This document shows positions 1 through 5,492 of a stretch of DNA of 6,611 nucleotides, one piece after another (position 1 is the stretch's first letter; every line of letters begins with the position of its first letter). Origin of the DNA: Acidimicrobiia bacterium. Lineage in GTDB: Bacteria; Actinomycetota; Acidimicrobiia; Acidimicrobiales; AC-14. Both the position numbers and the translations under genes were made by a program. The notes beneath the pieces were generated by a model. That model was not told the DNA's origin. It saw only the letters and a program-made list of their open reading frames with translations, and did no database searches. The stretch lies in NCBI GenBank assembly GCA_019244985.1, contig JAFASB010000046.1, positions 1-6,611 of the forward strand. Direction: 5' to 3'.

Positions 1-239
1 CGCCGGCCCCGACACTGCCGGCGCAGCCGACGCCGGTTCCCACGCCGCAGGACCTCGGGACTGCGAGCTCCTCAGCCCCTCCGCCTCCGCCTCCGCCTCC
101 TGCGCCGTCTGCCGCCGCCGAGTGGGGACTGGCCGAGGCGACGCCACCGCTCGCGCCGCCCGCAGCGCGGACGAGGGCCACGTCGACCAGCACAGGCAAC
201 CTGCCGCCGGAGTGGGCCACGCCCGAGCGCGACACCTAG
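1..239 (+). CDS. Proline-rich C-terminal tail of a probable TatA/TatB-type translocase subunit (5'-truncated)
   Basis: The reading frame is open from base 3 to the TAG at 237-239 and enters from outside the window, leaving 78 visible residues. They are low in complexity and rich in Pro, Ala, Thr and Ser, with a run of eight prolines at bases 78-101, and the protein ends LPPEWATPERDT. There is no membrane helix or recognisable domain in this part. TatA and TatB proteins have an N-terminal membrane helix, an amphipathic helix and then a variable, often Pro/Ala-rich, unstructured tail. A tail lying directly before tatC therefore fits a TatA/TatB subunit, as in the actinobacterial tatA-tatC-helY order. 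The assignment rests on context and composition only, because the diagnostic N-terminus is not in the window. It could instead be another protein with a disordered tail. The stop codon overlaps the ribosome-binding-like AGGAG ahead of tatC, which suggests translational coupling. Confidence 0.6.
   Translation, partial: PAPTLPAQPTPVPTPQDLGTASSSAPPPPPPPPAPSAAAEWGLAEATPPLAPPAARTRATSTSTGNLPPEWATPERDT
78..98 (+). repeat. Short CCTCCG hexamer repeat encoding polyproline
   Basis: Three tandem CCTCCG units followed by CCT, then a further CCT at 99-101, encode eight consecutive prolines in the tail of the probable Tat subunit. Each unit is six bases, so gain or loss of a unit by replication slippage would change the proline run by two without shifting the frame. 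The alternating CCT/CCG codons show a repeated DNA unit and not just a proline-rich sequence with free codon choice. Confidence 0.7.
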
Positions 240-242
240 GAG
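238..242 (+). promoter_or_regulatory. Ribosome-binding-like AGGAG ahead of tatC
   Basis: AGGAG overlaps the TAG stop of the upstream gene. It is the best Shine-Dalgarno match near the tatC start. Six bases downstream, in the tatC frame, the codon is ATC at 249-251. The ATG at 306 is more than 60 bases away. The site therefore favours initiation at the non-standard ATC, or it serves a start that cannot be identified. A second AGGAG at 283-287 lies 18 bases before the ATG, which is too far for normal use. Confidence 0.45.
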
Positions 243-305
243 CTCGTCATCGCCGTCGACACCAACGACCCCGGTCTGGAAGAGGAGCAACCCGGCGCCG
301 GGCGG

Positions 306-1004
306 ATGACGCTCGTCGAGCACCTGACCGAGCTCAGGCGCCGGCTGATCATCTCCGCCATCGCCCTCGCCGTCGGCGCCGGCATCGCCTTCCTGCTCTA
401 CAACCCGATCCTCTCGTTCCTCTCCGGGCCGTACCACTCCATCAGCCACGGCCATAACAAGCTCATCGTCACCGACCCGCTCGAGGCGTTCGCCACCCGG
501 CTGAAGATCGCGGCGTGGGCGGGCCTGTTCTTCGCGTCGCCCGTGGTGCTCTGGCAGCTCTGGCGGTTCATCACGCCAGGACTGCATCCCAAGGAGAAGC
601 GCTACGCCATCCCGTTCATCGTGGCGTCGGTCCTGCTCTTCCTCATGGGCGGGGCGGTCGCCCTGTTGACGTTGAAGCCCGCCCTGCAGTTCCTCCAGTC
701 GGTCGGCGGTCACAGCCTCGACACGTACTACCGGGCCGGTCCGTACCTGAGTCTGGTCATGCTGATGATCGTCGCCTTCGGCGTGGCGTTCGAGTTTCCG
801 ATCCTGCTGGTGTTCCTCGAGCTGGCCGGTGTTGTGCCGAGCAAGAAGCTGCGGAAGTGGCGCAGGCCGGCGATCGTCGTGATCGTGACCGTCGCCGCCG
901 TCATCACGCCCAGCCAGGACCCGTACTCGCTTTTCGCCATGGCGATTCCGATGTACATCTTCTATGAGGGGTCGATCCTCATCGGACGCCTTCTGAAGAA
1001 GTAG
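306..1004 (+). CDS. tatC: Sec-independent protein translocase subunit TatC
   Basis: TatC is the multi-spanning membrane core of the twin-arginine translocase. With TatB-type partners it binds twin-arginine signal peptides and exports folded proteins across the cytoplasmic membrane. The 232 residues from the ATG fit the family length of about 230-300. Conserved marks in order are the N-terminal cytoplasmic EHLTELRRRL (residues 5-14); a first membrane helix (about 14-32); DPLEAF followed by a helix (58-85); the loop FITPGLHPKEKR (88-99), whose Glu97 matches the signal-peptide-contacting Glu of E. coli TatC; FEFP (162-165) with its intramembrane Glu163; and TPSQD (201-205) before the last helix. 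The protein ends in LLKK. The ATG at 306 is the only standard start in frame after the stop at 237-239, but it lacks a well-placed ribosome site. Protein-like codons continue upstream to about base 249, so the true N-terminus may be 19 residues longer. The stop lies two bases before helY. Family assignment is near certain; the start is not. Confidence 0.96.
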   Translation: MTLVEHLTELRRRLIISAIALAVGAGIAFLLYNPILSFLSGPYHSISHGHNKLIVTDPLEAFATRLKIAAWAGLFFASPVVLWQLWRFITPGLHPKEKRYAIPFIVASVLLFLMGGAVALLTLKPALQFLQSVGGHSLDTYYRAGPYLSLVMLMIVAFGVAFEFPILLVFLELAGVVPSKKLRKWRRPAIVVIVTVAAVITPSQDPYSLFAMAIPMYIFYEGSILIGRLLKK

Positions 1005-1006
1005 CG

Positions 1007-3640
1007 ATGCTCCGACAGGAGTTCGTCGAGACCTACGGATTCGAGCTCGACCCCTTCCAGGCGCGCGCCCTCGACGCTCTCGACGCTGGGCACTCGGTGC
1101 TGGTCGCCGCCCCGACGGGCTCGGGCAAGACGGTGGTCGCCGAGTACGCGGTGGCCAAGGCCCTCGACGACGGCGCCAAGGCCTTCTACACCACGCCGAT
1201 CAAGGCCCTCTCCAACCAGAAGTTCGGCGACCTGGTGCGACGGCACGGGGCGGCGAACGTGGGTCTGCTGACCGGCGACAACGCCATCAACGGCAACGCC
1301 CCGGTCGTTGTGATGACCACCGAGGTCCTCCGCAACATGATCTACGCCGGGTCGCCGGCGCTCGAGGGGCTGCGGTACGTCGTCCTCGACGAGGTCCACT
1401 ACCTCCAGGACCGATACCGCGGGCCGGTCTGGGAGGAGGTGATCATCCACGCGCCGCCGACCGTCGACCTGATCTGCCTGTCGGCGACGGTCTCCAACGC
1501 CGAGGAGTTCGCCGACTGGATCGAGACGGTGCGGGGCGATACCACCGCGGTCATCGAGGAGCGGCGCCCGGTCGAGCTCGACCACCTCTATCTCGTCGCC
1601 GACCGCGACTCCGAGGACCTGCACCTGCTCCCGACGTTCGTCGACAACCGGCCCAACGCCGAGGCCGCCCGGCTCGACGCGTCGTCGGCCCGATCGCCGC
1701 GCTATCGCGGGCGGCCCGCCAGCCGTTTGTCGACGCCGCGCCGCGTCGACGTCGTGGACCGCCTGGAGCGCGAGCGGATGCTCCCGGCCATCTATTTCAT
1801 CTTCAGCCGGCAGGCCTGTGACGACGCAGCGCGACAGCTGCTCGACGCGGGTGTGCGGCTCACGACCGAGGAGGAGCGGGCCCAGATCCGCACGATCGTC
1901 GAGGGCAAGGTGGAGACGCTGACCGACGACGACCTGGCGGTGCTCGGCTACGGCCGCTGGCTGGCGGGGCTGGAAGCGGGTGTGGCCGCCCACCACGCGG
2001 GCATGGTGCCGCCGTTCAAGGAGGCCGTCGAAGCGTGCTTCGCCGCCGGCCTCGTGAAGGTCGTCTTCGCCACCGAGACCCTCGCCCTCGGCATCAACAT
2101 GCCGGCGCGCAGCGTCGTCGTCGAGAAGCTCTCGAAGTTCACGGGGGAGCGTCACGAGTTCCTGACCCCGGGCGAGTACACCCAGCTGACCGGTCGGGCC
2201 GGGCGCCGCGGGATCGACGAGATCGGCTACGCGATCGTGTTGTGGTCGCCGTTCGTTCCCTTCGACCAGGTCGCCGCCCTGGCGTCGAAGCGCACGTACG
2301 CCCTGCGCTCCTCGTTCCGGCCGACGTACAACATGGCCGCCAACCTCGTGCGCCGGTACACGCCCGACGTGGCCCACCACCTGCTGAACCTGTCGTTCGC
2401 CCAGTACGGCGCCGACCGCGACGTGGTCCGCCTCGAGGCCCAGCTCGAGCGCAGCCAGCAGATGCTCGGGGTCGCCCGCCGGGAGGCGAGGTGCGAGCGG
2501 GGCGACGTCCTCGAGTACCGGCGGCTGCTGCGCGACGTCGAGGACGCCGCGCCCGCGCCCGCGTCGGTGCGCGCCCAGGTCGCCGAGGCCCTCGAACGTG
2601 TGAAGCCCGGCGACATCCTGCTGCTTCCGGGAGGGAAGTCGGCCGGGCGGGTCGTGGTGCTCTCGACTGCCCGCCGAAGCGGGGGAGAGGTCCGCCTCGG
2701 CGCCCTCACCGACAACCGCCGGTATCTCACCCTGTCGGCGCGCGACTTCCCGGCCCGGCCACGCACGATCGGCCACATCGATCTGCCGGCGCCCTACATG
2801 CCGCGGAATCCCGCCTTCCAGCGCGAGGTCGCCAAGGCGATGGGGAACGTGGGCACGCCGGACGGGCCGCCGACCGCGAGGGCCGAGCGGCCGCGAACCA
2901 GGCACGATCACCGGGTGGCAGCGATGGTCCACGCGGCCGAGGGGCATCCCGTCGCCGGCTGTCCCGACCTGCGGGCCCACCTCCGGGCGGCCGAGCGCGC
3001 CGAGCGGCTGGAGAAGGACGTTCGCCGGCTCGAGCGCCGGGTGCGGAGCCGCAGCGAGTCACTCGCCCGCCAGTTCGACCGCGTGCTGCGCGTGCTCGAG
3101 GCCTGGGGTTACGTCGACGGGTGGTCACTGACCGACGCCGGCGAGCAGCTGGCGAGGATCTACCACGAGTCGGACCTCCTGGTGGCCGAGAGTCTGCGGT
3201 CCGAGCTGCTCGACGACCTCGAGCCGCCCGCCGTGGCTGCCCTGGCGTCGACGTTCACCTACGAGATGCGCGGACCCGGCCCGCCCCCGCCGGTGTCGTT
3301 CCCGTCGGCGAAGCTGCGCCGTCGATGGACGGACCTCGACCGCATCGCCCACGAGCTCAACCTGGCCGAGGACGACGCCGGCCTGCCGATGACCCGCCCC
3401 CCCGACCCCGGGTTCGCCGACCTGGCCCACAGCTGGGCGGCGGGCGACGAGCTCGCGGAGGTCATCGCCGACGAAGAGATGTCGGGCGGTGACTTCGTCC
3501 GCAACGTCAAACAGCTGATCGACCTGCTGCGCCAGCTCGGCGACGTTGCCTCCGAGCCGGCAACGGCCAAGAGCGCCCGCGACGCCGCCGACCGCCTCTT
3601 CCGCGGCGTGGTCGCCGCTTCGTCGGTGGTCGGCTCCTAG
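1007..3640 (+). CDS. helY: Ski2/Mtr4-like DEVH-box helicase HelY
   Basis: This is a superfamily 2 helicase of the Ski2-like class, which uses ATP to unwind RNA or remodel RNA-protein complexes in the cytoplasm. Bacterial HelY is poorly characterised and its substrate here is unknown. The 877 residues are close to the roughly 900 of mycobacterial HelY. Visible motifs are a Q-motif-like FELDPFQ (12-18), Walker A APTGSGKT (35-42), motif Ia TPIKALSNQKF (63-73), the DEVH box (128-131), motif III LSAT (158-161), motif IV region AIYFIFSRQA (261-270), HHAGM (329-333), motif V FATETLALGINMPAR (354-368) and motif VI QLTGRAGRRG (393-402). A winged-helix region follows. Residues 531-556 (RVKPGDILLLPGGKSAGRVVV and on) look KOW/arch-like. 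A charged, probably coiled-coil stretch lies at 660-690, and the C-terminal part (about 700-865) resembles the DSHCT domain of DOB1/SKI2/HelY proteins. All ATPase motifs are intact. The start at 1007 sits two bases after the tatC stop with a modest AAGAAG five bases upstream, implying coupled translation. Confidence 0.95.
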   Translation: MLRQEFVETYGFELDPFQARALDALDAGHSVLVAAPTGSGKTVVAEYAVAKALDDGAKAFYTTPIKALSNQKFGDLVRRHGAANVGLLTGDNAINGNAPVVVMTTEVLRNMIYAGSPALEGLRYVVLDEVHYLQDRYRGPVWEEVIIHAPPTVDLICLSATVSNAEEFADWIETVRGDTTAVIEERRPVELDHLYLVADRDSEDLHLLPTFVDNRPNAEAARLDASSARSPRYRGRPASRLSTPRRVDVVDRLERERMLPAIYFIFSRQACDDAARQLLDAGVRLTTEEERAQIRTIVEGKVETLTDDDLAVLGYGRWLAGLEAGVAAHHAGMVPPFKEAVEACFAAGLVKVVFATETLALGINMPARSVVVEKLSKFTGERHEFLTPGEYTQLTGRAGRRGIDEIGYAIVLWSPFVPFDQVAALASKRTYALRSSFRPTYNMAANLVRRYTPDVAHHLLNLSFAQYGADRDVVRLEAQLERSQQMLGVARREARCERGDVLEYRRLLRDVEDAAPAPASVRAQVAEALERVKPGDILLLPGGKSAGRVVVLSTARRSGGEVRLGALTDNRRYLTLSARDFPARPRTIGHIDLPAPYMPRNPAFQREVAKAMGNVGTPDGPPTARAERPRTRHDHRVAAMVHAAEGHPVAGCPDLRAHLRAAERAERLEKDVRRLERRVRSRSESLARQFDRVLRVLEAWGYVDGWSLTDAGEQLARIYHESDLLVAESLRSELLDDLEPPAVAALASTFTYEMRGPGPPPPVSFPSAKLRRRWTDLDRIAHELNLAEDDAGLPMTRPPDPGFADLAHSWAAGDELAEVIADEEMSGGDFVRNVKQLIDLLRQLGDVASEPATAKSARDAADRLFRGVVAASSVVGS

Positions 3641-3644
3641 AAGG
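3639..3644 (+). promoter_or_regulatory. Ribosome-binding site for the lipid-kinase-like gene
   Basis: AGAAGG overlaps the TAG stop of helY and lies seven bases before the ATG at 3652. The spacing supports that start and coupled translation with helY. Confidence 0.55.
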
Positions 3645-3651
3645 CCGGCTG

Positions 3652-4260
3652 ATGCCCATATCGAAGAACACGCCGTGGGGTGAGCCGGGCGTCTTGCCCG
3701 ACGACGGTGTCGTCGTGCGCTCCGACGCCGAAGCGCGCGCCGTCATCGAGCAGGCGCGCGCCGAGGGTCGCCCCTACCCGTCCCTCGGACTCCTCGGCGG
3801 AGACCTGTGCCGGACACTCGGTGGGGCGGGCGACGAGGGACGTCTGCGTTCGCCCGAGGCCGTGCGCTTCCCCGTCGACCTGGGCGAGGCCCTGCTCGAC
3901 GGCCGTCCGTTCGTATTCGTGGCCCACCTGGTGGCGCGCACTCGCGGGTGGGGGCACGTCGCTGCGGCGATGAACGCCCAGTTCGTCGGGCGGTGGGTGA
4001 TCGGCCGGCGCGCCCACCCCAACGACGGCCTCCTCGACGTCTACCAGGCAGATCTCTCGCTCGCCGACCGGCTCAAGGTCCGAGCCCGGCTGGGTCACGG
4101 CGAGTACCTGCCCCACCCCGGCATCAACGAAAGGCGGACTGCAGCAGTCGAGATCGAGCTCGACCGTCCCCTTCCCGTGTATCTCGACGGTGGGCGCGTC
4201 GGCGAAGCGCGGACGCTTGCCCTACGTCTCGACCCGGACGCGCTCACAGTCGTCGTCTAG
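3652..4260 (+). CDS. Protein related to the C-terminal domain of diacylglycerol/lipid kinases (YegS/DgkB-like), probably catalytically inactive
   Basis: The 202-residue product has no signal peptide or membrane helix. Its second half follows the C-terminal beta-sandwich domain of soluble diacylglycerol kinases: a strand region ending in AAAMNAQFVGRWVIG (104-118), AHPNDGLLDVY (121-131) matching the family pattern Ala-x-Pro-x-Asp-Gly-x-Leu-Asp, a helix LSLADRLKVRARLGHGEYLPH (135-155), and a final VYLDGG (176-181) where active relatives have Asp-Gly-Glu. The first half is short. SLGLLGGDLCRTLGG (44-58) resembles the PLGTGNDFAR segment of the kinases, but the GGDGT nucleotide-binding loop is absent. 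Active YegS/DgkB enzymes are about 300 residues long, so most of the ATP-binding domain is missing. By inference the protein binds a lipid-like or other ligand, or has a structural role, and does not phosphorylate. A ribosome site seven bases upstream supports the start. It lies between helY and the amidohydrolase gene with gaps of 11 and 16 bases. The relationship is recognised by eye, not by alignment. Confidence 0.72.
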   Translation: MPISKNTPWGEPGVLPDDGVVVRSDAEARAVIEQARAEGRPYPSLGLLGGDLCRTLGGAGDEGRLRSPEAVRFPVDLGEALLDGRPFVFVAHLVARTRGWGHVAAAMNAQFVGRWVIGRRAHPNDGLLDVYQADLSLADRLKVRARLGHGEYLPHPGINERRTAAVEIELDRPLPVYLDGGRVGEARTLALRLDPDALTVVV

Positions 4261-4276
4261 GGCTTACGCTCGCATC

Positions 4277-5479
4277 ATGGACCTGGAAGCGGCCAAAGAC
4301 CGCCTGGCCGACGAGGTCGACGCCCGGGCCGAGCTCCTGCTCGATGCGTCGCACCGGATCCACGACAACCCCGAGCTTCTCTTCGAGGAACGCTTCGCCG
4401 CCGACCTGCTATGCGGGATCCTCGACGACGCCGGCCTCGACGTCGAGCGTGGCGTCTACGGGCTGGAGACAGCTTTCTCGGCCCGTGCCGGCAGCGACGG
4501 CCCGACGATCGCCGTGTTGTGCGAGTACGACGCCCTGCCGGGGATCGGCCACGGGTGCGGGCACAACATCATCGCCACGGCCGGTCTGGGAGCCGGGTTG
4601 GCGGCCGCGGCGCTGGCCGATCACGTCGGCGGCCGGGTGGTCGTCCTCGGGACCCCGGCCGAAGAGGGGGGCGGCGGCAAGATCTACATGGGTGAGGCGG
4701 GCGCCTTCGAGGGGGTTGACGCCGCCCTCATGGTGCACCCCGCCGACCAGGACCTCCTGGAGATGAACGTCATCGCCATCGCCACCTGGGAGGTCGAGTA
4801 CTTCGGCGAGTGCGCCCACGCCGCCGCCTTCCCCCACCTCGGCCGCAACGCCCTCGACGCAGCCGTGCTCGGCTACAACGCGGTGGCGGCCCTGCGCCAG
4901 CACATCCGGCCCAACGAGCGGATCCACGGTGTGTTCACGAAGGCGGGTGACAAGCCCAACATCGTCCCGGACCACACGGCCGCCGAGTGGTACGTGCGAT
5001 CGGGCACGATCGCCAGCCTCCAGCCGCTCAAGGAGCGCGTCCTGGCGTGCCTCCAGGCGGGCGCCGATGCCGCCGGCTGTCGTATGGAGCACCGGGCGAC
5101 GTGCCCCGAGTACTCCGACTTGCGCACCAACCCGGCGATGGCCGACGTGTACCTGGCCAACAGCGAACGAGTCGGCCGCTCGCCGTTACGCCGCCCCGAG
5201 CACCCCGTCGTCGGCAGCACCGACATGGGGAACGTCAGCTACCTCGTTCCTTCCATCCACCCCATGATCAAGGTGGCGCCCCCCGGAGTCGCCATCCACA
5301 CGAACGAGTTCGCGGACTGGGCGGGGGCGGCCGAGGGCGACCGAGCGGTGCTCGACGGAGCCAAGGCGATGGCGATGACGGTCGCTGACCTGTGGTTGCG
5401 CCCCGACGTTCTCGATGCCGCCCGACGGGCTTTCGCGGAAGATGATGCAATCCGCGCCGCGGCGGGTGCCGGGTCGTAA
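4277..5479 (+). CDS. M20 family (M20D-type) metal-dependent amidohydrolase/dipeptidase
   Basis: The 400-residue product is a cytoplasmic hydrolase of peptidase family M20, subgroup D, whose members cleave amide bonds such as those of N-acyl amino acids, p-aminobenzoyl-glutamate (AbgA/AbgB) and beta-alanyl-lysine (PM20D2). The sequence around CEYDALPGIGHGCGHN (82-97) is most like the AbgB/PM20D2 branch. Metal-ligand candidates are all present: Cys94 and His96 in HGCGHN, Glu129-Glu130 in TPAEEGGGG, His154 in MVHPAD and His341 in IHTNEFADW. The lid/dimerisation domain begins near VEYFGECAHAAAFPHLGRNALDA (173-195) and includes His181 of the family's conserved small-residue-plus-His site. STDMGNVSY (314-322) is also typical. 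The substrate cannot be read from sequence. The ATG at 4277 gives the usual N-terminus (a helix, then SHRIHDNPELLFEE); longer in-frame GTG or TTG starts would overlap the previous gene. The nearest ribosome-like AGGG is 14 bases upstream, so initiation may depend on coupling. It lies 16 bases after the previous stop. Confidence 0.92.
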   Translation: MDLEAAKDRLADEVDARAELLLDASHRIHDNPELLFEERFAADLLCGILDDAGLDVERGVYGLETAFSARAGSDGPTIAVLCEYDALPGIGHGCGHNIIATAGLGAGLAAAALADHVGGRVVVLGTPAEEGGGGKIYMGEAGAFEGVDAALMVHPADQDLLEMNVIAIATWEVEYFGECAHAAAFPHLGRNALDAAVLGYNAVAALRQHIRPNERIHGVFTKAGDKPNIVPDHTAAEWYVRSGTIASLQPLKERVLACLQAGADAAGCRMEHRATCPEYSDLRTNPAMADVYLANSERVGRSPLRRPEHPVVGSTDMGNVSYLVPSIHPMIKVAPPGVAIHTNEFADWAGAAEGDRAVLDGAKAMAMTVADLWLRPDVLDAARRAFAEDDAIRAAAGAGS

Positions 5480-5492
5480 CCTCCAGACCCCC

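Noticed and set aside
122..457. 111-codon + strand frame across the Tat tail and tatC start
   Set aside because: Arg/His/Ala-rich shadow product without motifs; the tatC frame explains the region.
991..1004. CTTCTGAAGAAG at the end of tatC as a terminator hairpin
   Set aside because: The arms CTTCT and AGAAG are separated by only two bases, there is no T-tract, and helY starts two bases after the tatC stop.
962..2980. 672-codon open frame on the - strand opposite helY
   Set aside because: It lies opposite a gene with all helicase motifs. Its protein is a low-complexity mix rich in Arg, Gly, Val and Asp with no domain, as expected from the mirror frame of high-GC codons.
2035..3492. 485-codon + strand frame inside helY
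   Set aside because: It is an out-of-frame shadow, extremely rich in Arg, Pro, Gly and Ala, inside a gene whose own frame continues with domain-like sequence.
4190..4276. Longer start for the amidohydrolase at GTG 4190
   Set aside because: The extra 29 residues overlap the end of the lipid-kinase-like gene, are Arg/Ser-rich and do not resemble the M20 N-terminus; ATG 4277 begins the expected helix.
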